A DNA stretch of 64,000 bases from Brevibacillus choshinensis (GTDB lineage: Bacteria > Bacillota > Bacilli > Brevibacillales > Brevibacillaceae): NCBI RefSeq assembly GCF_001420695.1, contig NZ_LJJB01000010.1, positions 536,140-600,139 on the forward strand, written 5' to 3'. Position numbers and translations under genes: made by a program. Positions 41,694-50,350 of the stretch are shown in pieces. Numbering within the stretch: the stretch's first letter is position 1; each line of letters begins with the position of its first letter. The notes under the pieces were generated by a model. The model searched no databases, was not told where the DNA came from, and was given only the letters and a program-made list of their open reading frames with translations.

Positions 41694-42105
41694 GTGGAGG
41701 GAAGGAAAAAAGGGAAAACACTACAGCGATAGGGACACTACTTAGAAGTATTGACTGTTCAGCTCCATTCCAAAAGTGGAACGGCGTCCAAATTAGCCGG
41801 CTCGCGGGAGCTTCTCAGAGGTGGACGCTCAGGCGTTTTCCCCTTTTTCCACTCCGCTTGGGCTGTGTCCCAAACGCCTCCGCTTTTTTCCCTTTTTTCC
41901 TAGGCCAGCCTTGAATATCCTACTTTCCTTTTCCAGGGGCTTTCCATGGAGTTTCTTTGAAAAAAGCGCTGCTTGGGGCAATGCCTGCGACGAACGGAAG
42001 CTTGCTCCTCCCTATCCATTGGGAGAATAGGCTTTTCCCCCTTGAATAACCGCTAAAAAGGTGCCTAGAAACCACAAAAGCTTGCTTCTCCCCACCTCCG
42101 CTATG
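41694..42105 (+). repeat. structured dispersed repeat, copy 2
   Basis: No convincing gene lies between 41486 and 42210. This copy aligns with 9661-10070. Its long-range arms GGAAAAAAGGGAAAA (41704-41718) / TTTTCCCTTTTTTCC (41886-41900) are again perfectly complementary although both differ from copy 1. Inner arms are GCGTCCA (41784-41790) / TGGACGC (41822-41828) and AGTGGAA (41775-41781) / TTCCACT (41847-41853). At 42060-42096 it ends with GGTGCCTAGAAACC..CTTGCTTCTCCCCACC, like the copy-1 flank without its hairpin. Confidence 0.7.
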
Positions 42106-42154
42106 TTGATAAGCTCATCTTTTTTTCCTAGGAATTTAAACTTTCCGATGGTAC

Positions 42155-42202
42155 AAAAAATACCCTCCACCTGAGCCATATCGACTCTCGCGAAGGGTAT
42201 TT
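42155..42202 (-). terminator. terminator of the 11-gene aromatic operon
   Basis: Minus strand AAATACCCT ... GGGTATTT stem with a 29-nt loop region, followed by TTTG, 8 bp after the dienelactone hydrolase-family stop. Confidence 0.7.
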
Positions 42203-42210
42203 CTACCTTT

Positions 42211-43029
42211 TTATACCAAGACTTGATTAAAAAATGCCAGCGTCTTTTCCCAAGCATCACGCGAAGCTCCTACATGGTAGGCTCCCCGTGTGTCGTTGAA
42301 GAAAGCATGATGTGCTCCTTCATAGACTTCGTAGCTAAAGGACTTCCCTGCCTCTTGCATCGAACGGGCGAACTCTGGTAAATGGGCATTGATCTTTCCG
42401 TCCAGCTCGCCGAAGAATCCGACGACTGGGCATTGGATTGTCGCTATCTGCTCTTTGTTTAGGAGATGCCCGTAATAGACTACAGCACCTGCCAGACGCG
42501 GATCAGAAGAAGCCAGCAAGAGGGAGAGAGCCCCACCTATGCAATAGCCCGTAGAAGCTACCTTTTGCCCTTTGGACAGGTCGTAGCCTTCGAGGAAGGT
42601 CATGGTCGCTTGCAGTTTCTCCAGGAGCTGTGGCAAGCGCTTCAGGTTGGCAAATACATCCGCGTACGTCGCTCGCAATTCTTCACGTGCCTTTTCCGGC
42701 TGTTGCTCCATCGCTGCCTCACGTGCTACCGGATCATGCCATGCAGGTGGTGGCAACGCCTCGAGAAAGGCTTTGACTTGTTCGATACGCTCTTCGGTCA
42801 TGCTTTCTGTCCGCTTTCCATCTACTGCGTACAGATCGGGAGCGACAGCCAAATAGCCTGCCTTCGCAAAGCGATCGGTCAAATCCAGAATATGCGCGTC
42901 CGTTCCCCAGATCTCCTGGATGACGATAACGACAGGCAAAGGTGTCTTCGCCCGCTCCATCCGAGAGGTGTAGATGCGGTGCTTGGCGCCATTTTGCTCA
43001 AAATGAACCCACTCTGTTTTCAAGGACAT
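42211..43029 (-). CDS. dienelactone hydrolase-family protein
   Basis: 272 residues. PVVIVIQEIWGTDAHILDLTDR, VASTGYCIGGALSLLLAS (Cys nucleophile in GYCIGG, near 165), a GFFGELDG acid motif and YEGAHHAFFNDTRGAYH with the His. This Cys-His-Asp triad is that of dienelactone hydrolase. It opens lactones formed after ring cleavage, or acts on a related ester. Last gene of the long operon, 3 bp after IclR 2. Confidence 0.88.
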   Translation of the reverse strand: MSLKTEWVHFEQNGAKHRIYTSRMERAKTPLPVVIVIQEIWGTDAHILDLTDRFAKAGYLAVAPDLYAVDGKRTESMTEERIEQVKAFLEALPPPAWHDPVAREAAMEQQPEKAREELRATYADVFANLKRLPQLLEKLQATMTFLEGYDLSKGQKVASTGYCIGGALSLLLASSDPRLAGAVVYYGHLLNKEQIATIQCPVVGFFGELDGKINAHLPEFARSMQEAGKSFSYEVYEGAHHAFFNDTRGAYHVGASRDAWEKTLAFFNQVLV

Positions 43030-43032
43030 GCC

Positions 43033-43830
43033 TTATCCCATCCTTTTGGTTTGCCGATAGCCGTAAAAGGCGGAGAGCTTTTCTGCGGAATCGCAAATCG
43101 CCGGCAATACGTATTTTTCCACACGCTCGTCTGGCAAGATCGATTCATGTGCTGCAACACTCACCGCAGCGACAGCCCGACCCGTTTCATCAAAAATCGG
43201 CGCGGATACAGATCGGATTCCCACCTCGAACTCACCGCTACTGACGGAGTAACCCTGCTTGCGAACGACATCCAGCTCCTTGAGGATCGCGGTCATCATG
43301 GTCTTCGTATCTTTCGTGTACGACTGCAAATCAGACAGCAGCAAAATCTCTTCCCACAATTCTCTCGGCTGAAATGCCAACAGAATTTTCCCTACTGCTG
43401 TCGCATGTGCAGGCAGACGCGAACCTACGGAAACACTGACTGTAGACGGCCCTCGCGCCTGTTGAACCGCCACAAACACAACCGCTGTATCGTCCAGAAT
43501 ACCGATATGGGAGGAGCCACCCGTCTCATCTCGTAGCTTTTCCAAAAACGGTCTAGCTACTTCTGTGATCTGCAGCGTGTTTAGATAGGCAAAACCCAGC
43601 TCCAATACTTTCGGCGTCAATTCATAGCGTTTGGTATCTTCGTTCTGTTTTAAATATCCAAGAGACTGCAGTGTAAACAATAACCGGAACGGAGCCGTCC
43701 GGTTAATCCCCAACTGATTGGCGATCTCCACAAGAGAAAGCGTTGGTTGCTCTGCCCTAAATAGCCGCAAGATTTCCAATCCCCTTACAAGGGAGCTGGA
43801 ACTGTATCGATCTTTTTCTAGTTTTTCCAA
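43033..43830 (-). CDS. IclR-family regulator 2
   Basis: 265 residues. Helix-turn-helix LSLVEIANQLGINRTAPFRLLFTLQSLGYL and effector domain (GSSHIGILDDTAVVFVAVQQ, GSRLPAHATAVGKILLAF, GYSVSSGEFEVGIRSVSAPI). A TTG start at 43830 fits AAGGAGAGA about 12 bp upstream; an ATG at 43881 without a good site is the other choice. It lies inside the catabolic operon, so it is likely autoregulated through the promoter at 53963-54023. Paralogue of IclR 1. Confidence 0.9.
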   Translation of the reverse strand: MEKLEKDRYSSSSLVRGLEILRLFRAEQPTLSLVEIANQLGINRTAPFRLLFTLQSLGYLKQNEDTKRYELTPKVLELGFAYLNTLQITEVARPFLEKLRDETGGSSHIGILDDTAVVFVAVQQARGPSTVSVSVGSRLPAHATAVGKILLAFQPRELWEEILLLSDLQSYTKDTKTMMTAILKELDVVRKQGYSVSSGEFEVGIRSVSAPIFDETGRAVAAVSVAAHESILPDERVEKYVLPAICDSAEKLSAFYGYRQTKRMG

Positions 43831-43890
43831 CGTCTTGTCTCTCTCCTTTCTGGAACCTGTGGCATCCGTCCCTCCCATCATTTACACGCG

Positions 43891-44850
43891 TTACGCTTCG
43901 AATTTCTCCAGAAGCTCGATGATGACATGATAGTCAGAGGTCGTATCCATGTATGCGTATCTGCCTTTCCCGTTCCAAAAGTTGCCTTTCTGAATCACAG
44001 GATAGCCTTTTTCCTCCAGGATGGCCATTTTCTCATCCATGTTTTTCACCAGGAAGGAGATGTGGTGAACACCCTCACCTTTTGTTTCGAGGTGTTCTTT
44101 CCACGTGCTAGGAGAATCTCCTGGCTCGATCAATTCGATCTCGATCAACGGAGTTTTGATGAATAGAAAACGCGCTTTCGCTTCCGTCGGCTCTCCACGG
44201 AATACGACTTGCGTTACGTCGCTCGGTCCTTCTCTGAGCACGTTTGGTTTTTCCACTCCCAGAAGAGAGCAGTAAGCATCAGCAGCTGCATCTAGATCTT
44301 TGACCACGACTGCGATTTGAGTCAAGGTGTCTGTACCGAGGAGAGGCTGTGGATCTTCTGCCGTTCTTGGTTTCACTGGAGGAATTGGTTGTGGCTCATC
44401 GCGCTCCAAAAGCTCCACCATCGTTTTGCAATTTGGCACAGTGTCTACATACGCGTATCGGCCTTTGCTCGCAGTAAATTCACCGGTCTGAATGACGCCA
44501 TAGCCGTTTTCACTAAGCAGTGCCAATTGCTTTTTCATGTCATCGGTATTGAAAGCAACGTGGTGGATGCCTTCCTGCTTGCCCAAGAATTCACGCATCG
44601 TGCTTGGCTCTTGGTCAGGCTCGATCAATTCGATCTGTACGGAAGGTGTATTAATGAAAATCAGCTTGTTGCGTGCATCTGTCGGTACGCCGTTGAAAAC
44701 GATTTGAGAAACTTCACGCGTCCCCGTCAAAAACCAATTTGGCTTTTCAATACCCAGCAGTGTCGCGAACGCCCCCGCTGCTTTCTCTATGTCATTGACT
44801 ACAAAACAAATCTGGTTCAACTCACTGTTACCGAGTAGCGCTTCTCTCAT
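43891..44850 (-). CDS. double VOC (glyoxalase-fold) protein
   Basis: 319 residues made of two similar halves. Half 1: LNQICFVVNDIEKAAGAF, VQIELIEP, GIHHVAFNTDDM, GRYAYVDTVPNCKTMVELLE. Half 2: LTQIAVVVKDLDAAADAY, IEIELIEP, GVHHISFLVKNM, GRYAYMDTTSDYHVIIELLE. Each half has the Gln, Glu, His and Glu positions of methylmalonyl-CoA-epimerase-like metal sites. It may be an isomerase, lyase or dioxygenase for a pathway intermediate. It lies 12 bp after the dihydrodiol dehydrogenase-like gene. Confidence 0.85.
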   Translation of the reverse strand: MREALLGNSELNQICFVVNDIEKAAGAFATLLGIEKPNWFLTGTREVSQIVFNGVPTDARNKLIFINTPSVQIELIEPDQEPSTMREFLGKQEGIHHVAFNTDDMKKQLALLSENGYGVIQTGEFTASKGRYAYVDTVPNCKTMVELLERDEPQPIPPVKPRTAEDPQPLLGTDTLTQIAVVVKDLDAAADAYCSLLGVEKPNVLREGPSDVTQVVFRGEPTEAKARFLFIKTPLIEIELIEPGDSPSTWKEHLETKGEGVHHISFLVKNMDEKMAILEEKGYPVIQKGNFWNGKGRYAYMDTTSDYHVIIELLEKFEA

Positions 44851-44862
44851 CTCTGTTTCCCC

Positions 44863-45648
44863 CTATCCGAGTCCTCGCACGACTAATCCACCGTCGCTAG
44901 CCAATACTTCGCCAGTGATCGCACGCGCTTTGTCTGAAGCCAGCAAGATGTATGCTCCCACATGATCTTCTGCTTCCATCGCAATTTGCAACGGGTTTCG
45001 TCTCTTAATGCTTTTCGCCTTTGTCTCGTTGTCTACTATATTGACAAATGGGCGCAGTGGTGGAATCACGGATAGTGCTGTCAATGTACCGCCAGGAGCC
45101 ACGGCATTTACACGAATATCGGGTGCCAATTCGAAAGCGAGCTGTCGGAGCAGACCGATCTGCGCGTGCTTGCTTGCCGTATACCATACGCCTCCACCAT
45201 CTGGATAGAAGCCTGCACCGGACACCGTGAAAATCATGTTCCCCCGCGTCCGTTTCAGTTCGTCCACTGCCGCTTTTGCAGCAAAAAAGCTTCCTTTTAC
45301 ATTGATCGAAAACAGCATGTCGTAGGCATCCGACATCGCTTCCGGGGTGACATCGACGAATTTGGCGAATGCATCGAACACACCTGCGTTGGACACGAGA
45401 ATATCCAGCTTCCCAAATGCCTCCACGGCGCATTGCACGGCTCGCTGATGATCCTCATACACAGTCACATCGCCCGTGATGGTGCGGACACTGTCCCCCA
45501 GTTGCTGTTCCAGCTCACGCAGACCGTCTGCTGAGCGGTCCAGTACGGTGACAACAGCCCCTTCTTTGATGAAAGCCTCCACAACCGCCTTGCCAATCCC
45601 GGAGGCACCACCTGTGATATATACCGATTTTCCGGAAAGCTCTGCCAT
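44863..45648 (-). CDS. cis-dihydrodiol dehydrogenase-like SDR (BphB/HcaB type)
   Basis: 261 residues. The NAD site is YITGGASGIGKAV; NAG is VSNAGVFD; the catalytic Ser, Tyr and Lys lie in FTVSGAGFYPDGGGVWYTASKHA. The FYP-GGG-xxYTASKHA block and the ending ASDGGLVVRGLG are typical of BphB/HcaB enzymes, which oxidise the cis-diol made by a Rieske dioxygenase into a catechol. It follows the dioxygenase beta subunit by 21 bp, which agrees with this. MAELSGK at 45648 is taken as start (GGAGG 10 bp upstream); an ATG at 45657 is too close to the site. Confidence 0.9.
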   Translation of the reverse strand: MAELSGKSVYITGGASGIGKAVVEAFIKEGAVVTVLDRSADGLRELEQQLGDSVRTITGDVTVYEDHQRAVQCAVEAFGKLDILVSNAGVFDAFAKFVDVTPEAMSDAYDMLFSINVKGSFFAAKAAVDELKRTRGNMIFTVSGAGFYPDGGGVWYTASKHAQIGLLRQLAFELAPDIRVNAVAPGGTLTALSVIPPLRPFVNIVDNETKAKSIKRRNPLQIAMEAEDHVGAYILLASDKARAITGEVLASDGGLVVRGLG

Positions 45649-45669
45649 CCCCGTCATGCCTCCTTTTCT

Positions 45670-46179
45670 CTATACGAAAATTGCCAGGTTACGTGTATTG
45701 ATGGTGGTCTGGTCGATCACGAAGAAACGCTTGGACAGCTTCCATTCTCCGTCTACATAGAGGAACTCATCCGTACGCTCACCAGAGACCAGATCGTGGT
45801 GAATATCCGTCGAGCGGCTGCGATACAAGAGCAGGTAGCTTTTGACAACAGCCTTGTCATTCGGTACGTACTCTTCGATGCGCACGTTGTTTACCGAACG
45901 GCGAGTGCGGGACGGAGGAATCTCCGCCCAGGCATAATCCGATTTCAAACGCTCCACACGCAGGGACAGCAGATGGTGGTCGTCATGGAAGGCGAACATG
46001 TCCGTCGCGTAATCAGGGCGCTCGATTCCTTCTTTGTTTACGCGGACTGGCATCGAGTATTTAATGTCAGGATGCATCAACGCAAACCAACCATCAAAAT
46101 CGATATCATCCAACAATTTTGCTTCGCGATACAACCATTGCTGGAATTCGTAAGTAGCCAGCATCATTTCCATGCTCAT
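45670..46179 (-). CDS. ring-hydroxylating dioxygenase beta subunit
   Basis: 169 residues with the NTF2-like fold of the family: YEFQQWLYREAKLLDDIDFDGWFALM at the start, DIKYSMPVRVNKEG, DDHHLLSLRVERLKSDYAWAEIPPSRTRR and the C-terminal DEFLYVDGEWKLSKRFFVIDQ. It is the structural partner of the alpha subunit. The start at 46179 follows AAGGAGGAAGACGCA. It lies 21 bp after the alpha gene. Confidence 0.92.
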   Translation of the reverse strand: MSMEMMLATYEFQQWLYREAKLLDDIDFDGWFALMHPDIKYSMPVRVNKEGIERPDYATDMFAFHDDHHLLSLRVERLKSDYAWAEIPPSRTRRSVNNVRIEEYVPNDKAVVKSYLLLYRSRSTDIHHDLVSGERTDEFLYVDGEWKLSKRFFVIDQTTINTRNLAIFV

Positions 46180-46200
46180 TGCGTCTTCCTCCTTAGGCAA

Positions 46201-47505
46201 TTACGAGTTCATCAGATTAAGCCAGTAACGGTAGTAGTTCCGGGAGTTCGCTTCCGAGAATTTATCTCCGTAGGCAACACCAGGTCCAGGGAAATCGGTG
46301 ACAGGCTCACGGTGCATACCCATGGTGTAGTTGTAGGTCAGCTGCTTGGCAAAAGGCATAACCCCGCTTGCCGCTGCCGTGATATCGGTAAATACTTCGG
46401 TATCGTCTTGCTCAAAAATACCGGATGGGCTAAACGTCAGGATGTACGCTTCGCGGGAACGGTATTTCCAATCCTCCGATGCGTTTTTCTCCACCATGAA
46501 CCAGGTCATGACTTCCATTTTGTCTGGTCCTACTGGCTTCCACAGACGCATGGTCGTGTTGGAAACGAGCTGTCCTTTTACCTTGGTGTGCGATACCAGG
46601 ATGGACAGGTTCGGGAACAGCGTACCGATCAGGTTTTTCATATTGGAAATCAGATCGTATTGCTCAGGTGTCAGATGTGCCTTGTATTCGTCTTTCAGCT
46701 CTTCAGGGAATGGGAAATCCGGATTTGGCATCCCGATCAGACAACCGTGTCCATTATCTGTGTGGACTTGGTAGCCTTTTTTGGAGTAAGTCGCACTAGG
46801 GACCATTCCGAGCTGTGCGATCGAACCGTGCGTCACCATCGTGTGATAGGAGTCGCTCACAAAGTTGTCGGAACCGATTTTCCAGTTGGAATGCACGATG
46901 AATTTTTGCGGCGGTCCAACGACTTCCATCTCCGTGCGGCCCAAACCAATGTCCAAATACCATTTGAAATCGCTGAGGAAGTCGTCAAGTGGTTGCGGAT
47001 TGTCGTTCCACGTACCAAAGATCAGACCACGGTACGTACCGAGCGTCACTTTGTTCAGGCTCATTTTGGACGTATCCAGTTTGCCGCCATAGATATCATT
47101 TTGGAGTGGAACACCGATCAATTCGCCCGTATTTTTAAAGTTGAAGCCGTGGTAGGGACAAGTGAAGTTCGCTTTGTTTCCATGATCCGCACGGCAAAGC
47201 TTCATGCCGCGGTGCGTACACATGTTGTAGAATGCACGAATCTCTTCGTCCTGGCCACGCGAAATAATCACGGAATAACCGGCCAGATCGCGGAGCATGT
47301 AGTCGTTTTTGTTCGGAATTTCTGACTCGTGGCCGAGCAGTACCCACGTTTTCATGAAGATTTTTTCATGTTCCAGCTTGTAAATCGTTGGATCGCTCAA
47401 AATGTAGGCGGGAATGACGCCTTCCTCCGGTACCATTGTTTCGTTCAAATAGCGAAGGGCCTCTTCCCTTGTCATTTCGTCCAAGCGCACTTCAGGCTTA
47501 CCCAT
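46201..47505 (-). CDS. Rieske ring-hydroxylating dioxygenase alpha subunit
   Basis: 434 residues. The Rieske [2Fe-2S] motif is CTHRGMKLC ... CPYHGF (Cys-His / Cys-His, near 90-118). The mononuclear iron site is SDSYHTMVTHGS (near 214), and SGIFEQDDTEVFTD (near 370) is the C-terminal pattern of BphA/HcaE-type enzymes; the third iron ligand Asp is probably in this region. It adds O2 to an aromatic ring to give a cis-dihydrodiol. It needs a ferredoxin and a reductase; neither is in the window. The substrate is not readable, but biphenyl, phenylpropionate or benzene-type rings fit the family. Confidence 0.93.
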   Translation of the reverse strand: MGKPEVRLDEMTREEALRYLNETMVPEEGVIPAYILSDPTIYKLEHEKIFMKTWVLLGHESEIPNKNDYMLRDLAGYSVIISRGQDEEIRAFYNMCTHRGMKLCRADHGNKANFTCPYHGFNFKNTGELIGVPLQNDIYGGKLDTSKMSLNKVTLGTYRGLIFGTWNDNPQPLDDFLSDFKWYLDIGLGRTEMEVVGPPQKFIVHSNWKIGSDNFVSDSYHTMVTHGSIAQLGMVPSATYSKKGYQVHTDNGHGCLIGMPNPDFPFPEELKDEYKAHLTPEQYDLISNMKNLIGTLFPNLSILVSHTKVKGQLVSNTTMRLWKPVGPDKMEVMTWFMVEKNASEDWKYRSREAYILTFSPSGIFEQDDTEVFTDITAAASGVMPFAKQLTYNYTMGMHREPVTDFPGPGVAYGDKFSEANSRNYYRYWLNLMNS

Positions 47506-47541
47506 ACGTAATCACTCCAATCTCAAATTACAGTTCGACAA

Positions 47542-48819
47542 CTAGGAAACCGCTCTTGCAAACTCAGCCTGCTTGATCCTGATAGCCTCTGCTGCTTCGC
47601 GCTTCAAGGTAAAGAGGTAGGCAATCAATCCAACGAGGGAAATGACTATCAGCATCAGAATAGATGGACCGAAGTCCCCTCCAGAAATATCTCGCATCCA
47701 ACCCATGATATAGCTCGCAAAACCACCGAGAATATTCGTAAAGCCCATCAAGCCAGCTGCGCGCCCGGCTGTTTCAGGTGTTGAGAATTTAACGATAAAC
47801 AGGTTACTCAGATGGAAGACTCCACCCTGTGTTCCCATAGCAAGTCCGATGGATATACCAGCTACGATCGGATTCGTCGCACTGACTGCGATCCCCAGGA
47901 AAAGGGCACAGAGTCCAAACAGGATCGCCGCTAGCAGACCTGGACGCTTCGTTTTATCTGCCAAGTAGCCGCACACCAATACAAAGATGAGGGCAAACAA
48001 CCAGGAGAGTGAGGTAATCCCTGCCATCGCTTCTCGTGCAAAGCCTTTCCCTTGCGTCAGATAGGTAGGCAGCCAAATGCTCAATCCAAAGAACAGGAAG
48101 GACGCAACCAGCATCCCGATCCAAACAATCCAGTACCGGAAATCTTGAGCAAAGCTTTGTTTTTCTTCTGCAGGTCCATCAGAGCTACGGATGAAAGCCA
48201 ATTCTTCCTTGCTTAGCTTTGGATGCTCTTCTGGCTTATCTCGCGTCATGAAGTAGAACATCGGGATGTTGAGAATCAAGTTACAAGCCGCCAAAATGAA
48301 GAACGAGGAATGCCAAGTCAGATTGGCAATCAGAATAGACAACACGAGTGCCCCGAGTGCTGGGCCAAGGTAGTTACCTGAAATCCAGGACGCCTGTGCC
48401 TTACCCAATTCATTTCGATTGAACCAGTTGGCAATAAACTTACCAGAAACCGGAATCATAATCCCTTCCCCAATACCCAAAATGATACGGGAAACGACGA
48501 ACATTTCATAAGAGGTGGAAAGTCCGGCCAGCACCATCGTGACCGTCCATACCGCAATCCCCAGCATCGCTGTCTTTCGTGCGCCCAGCTTGTCGATAAT
48601 GACGCCCCAGAACAAATTGGACAACGCATACGCTACTGTGAAGATAAAGGTCAGGAAACCGATTTTCGCGTTTTTATCCGGACCGGTAAGTCCCATGTCC
48701 TGCAAAAAGCCTGGATCCGTTTGAATCACAGATATCCCTAGCTTATCGATCTGGCCAAAGAACCAAAAGAAGAAGATTGGCAACGAAATATAAACCCATC
48801 GCATGTTTTTGCTAAGCAT
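47542..48819 (-). CDS. MFS transporter (ACS/aromatic acid-type)
   Basis: 425 residues with about 12 helices. The start KNMRWVYISLPIFFFWFFGQIDKLGISVIQ, the loop-2 motif GVIIDKLGARK and the GIGEGIMIPVSGKFIANWFNRNELGKAQ segment are those of the anion:cation symporter family (phthalate, hydroxyphenylacetate and glucarate carriers). It probably imports the aromatic substrate, next to the ABC system. The start at 48819 follows AGGAGGTTG; an ATG ten codons earlier lies upstream of that site. Confidence 0.9.
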   Translation of the reverse strand: MLSKNMRWVYISLPIFFFWFFGQIDKLGISVIQTDPGFLQDMGLTGPDKNAKIGFLTFIFTVAYALSNLFWGVIIDKLGARKTAMLGIAVWTVTMVLAGLSTSYEMFVVSRIILGIGEGIMIPVSGKFIANWFNRNELGKAQASWISGNYLGPALGALVLSILIANLTWHSSFFILAACNLILNIPMFYFMTRDKPEEHPKLSKEELAFIRSSDGPAEEKQSFAQDFRYWIVWIGMLVASFLFFGLSIWLPTYLTQGKGFAREAMAGITSLSWLFALIFVLVCGYLADKTKRPGLLAAILFGLCALFLGIAVSATNPIVAGISIGLAMGTQGGVFHLSNLFIVKFSTPETAGRAAGLMGFTNILGGFASYIMGWMRDISGGDFGPSILMLIVISLVGLIAYLFTLKREAAEAIRIKQAEFARAVS

Positions 48820-48888
48820 ATATGCAACAACCTCCTGGTGACTGGACATTCTGTTTTCAGTCGTAGTTGAAAGGCACTTTGGCTAAGG

Positions 48889-50334
48889 TTAGTTGGCAAA
48901 TCCGTACGTATCAGCAAAGAGATCGATACCGCACATTTGGGTCTCTCTGCTCAGTCCGCTTTCTTTCAGACCTGGGAAGTCGTAGTGCAGGTCTTGGAAA
49001 ATCGTATGGTTGTTAAAGAACACAGCACCTGCGTCCAGTCTATCTGCAAAAGATTCTGCCAGTTGTTGATCAGCCGTCCAGACAGAAGCACGCAAGCCGA
49101 ATTCTGTATCGTTCGCCATCGCGATCACTTCGTCCAGATCGGAATACGTAAGTACTGGAATGATCGGTCCGAATTGTTCAGCGCGTACTAGCTCGCTCGA
49201 TTGATTGACTCCAGTCGCGATGGAAGGAAGCAGGAAGTAGCCTTGATTCCAGGACTCTTCATCCAGCTTGATCCCCAATGTCTCAACCCCGGCGCCCTCT
49301 TGTTTGGTGCGTTCGATCAAGCCAGTGACATAGTCGTACTGTGCTTTGTTGTTGATTGGACCCATCATCGCATCTGGCTGCATGCCGTTTCCGACGATCA
49401 TGCGCCCAAACTCACGAGTCAATTTGCCCATGAACTCTTCATAGCGGGATTCGTGAACGTAGACGCGTTTGATTGCCGAGCATACCTGACCAGCTGCTCG
49501 GAGGATTCCCATGCGAATGCGTTGCATCGCTACTTCATCTAGAACTGCATCAGGCAGGATCAGAGCTGGATCGTTTCCGCCCAGTTCCATGTACAGTTTT
49601 TTCACGGTGCCAGAAGACATGCTCATGATGCGTTTTCCTGTTTCCGTACTACCTGTAAAGGCGATCGTACGCACGCGAGGATCTCCGCAAATTTGTTCAC
49701 CGACCAAGGCACCAGAACCAGTCACGATATTGATAACACCTGGAGGCAGGTGCTCTGCTACGACTTTAAGCGTAGCCAAAACGGTCAACGGGCAATCTGT
49801 CGCTGGTTTCACTACGACCGTATTCCCTGCGAGAATAGCAGGAATGACACGTTTAAACGTAAGAATCATCGGAGAATTCCATGGAGAGATGACAGCGGTT
49901 ACACCTCTCGGACGTCGACGAAGCTGTACCATCTGCCCACCTGGGATGGACTCAGGCTGCCACCATTTCACCAAAGCGTCCGCCCCTTGGCTCATGATTT
50001 CGACACAGCGTAGGAGGTCTTTTTTCGCTTCTACTTGTGGTTTTCCATTTTCACGAACAAACAGAGGAACGGTCTGCTCAATGATCGGAGCCAAATGCTT
50101 GGAAGCTTCTTTTACCAGCTCAGCGCGCTTTTCTGCGGAGGTAGATGCCCAAGCTGGGAATGCTTGCTCCGCTGCATCAATCGCCTGTTTTACATCGTCT
50201 TTGCTACAAAGAGCGACTTGTCCTACTACTTCAGTGAGAATGGCGGGGTTGGTCACATCTGTGACCTTTGCCCCTCGTACCCATTCACCGTTGATCAGAA
50301 ATTGGCCGGAAATGCTAGGATATGCGTTTGACAT
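48889..50334 (-). CDS. NAD(P)-dependent aldehyde dehydrogenase
   Basis: 481 residues. The catalytic Glu is in MELGGNDPALILPDA (near 250) and the Cys in RAAGQVCSAIKRVYV (near 284). SPWNSPMILTFK and AFTGSTETGKRIM bind the cofactor. It oxidises an aldehyde to an acid. The start at 50334 follows AAGGAGG at 11 bp; earlier in-frame codons overlap the ThDP gene. It lies 16 bp after the ThDP enzyme, which fits a decarboxylase or lyase that makes an aldehyde. Confidence 0.92.
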   Translation of the reverse strand: MSNAYPSISGQFLINGEWVRGAKVTDVTNPAILTEVVGQVALCSKDDVKQAIDAAEQAFPAWASTSAEKRAELVKEASKHLAPIIEQTVPLFVRENGKPQVEAKKDLLRCVEIMSQGADALVKWWQPESIPGGQMVQLRRRPRGVTAVISPWNSPMILTFKRVIPAILAGNTVVVKPATDCPLTVLATLKVVAEHLPPGVINIVTGSGALVGEQICGDPRVRTIAFTGSTETGKRIMSMSSGTVKKLYMELGGNDPALILPDAVLDEVAMQRIRMGILRAAGQVCSAIKRVYVHESRYEEFMGKLTREFGRMIVGNGMQPDAMMGPINNKAQYDYVTGLIERTKQEGAGVETLGIKLDEESWNQGYFLLPSIATGVNQSSELVRAEQFGPIIPVLTYSDLDEVIAMANDTEFGLRASVWTADQQLAESFADRLDAGAVFFNNHTIFQDLHYDFPGLKESGLSRETQMCGIDLFADTYGFAN

Positions 50335-50350
50335 GGATGACCAGACCTCC

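Noticed and set aside
42466-43536. 356-codon open frame on the plus strand
   Set aside because: Antisense across the dienelactone hydrolase-family and IclR 2 genes; no recognised motif.
45796-47325. 509-codon open frame on the plus strand
   Set aside because: Fully antisense to the Rieske alpha and beta genes, which have clear motifs. No domain or ribosome site supports it.
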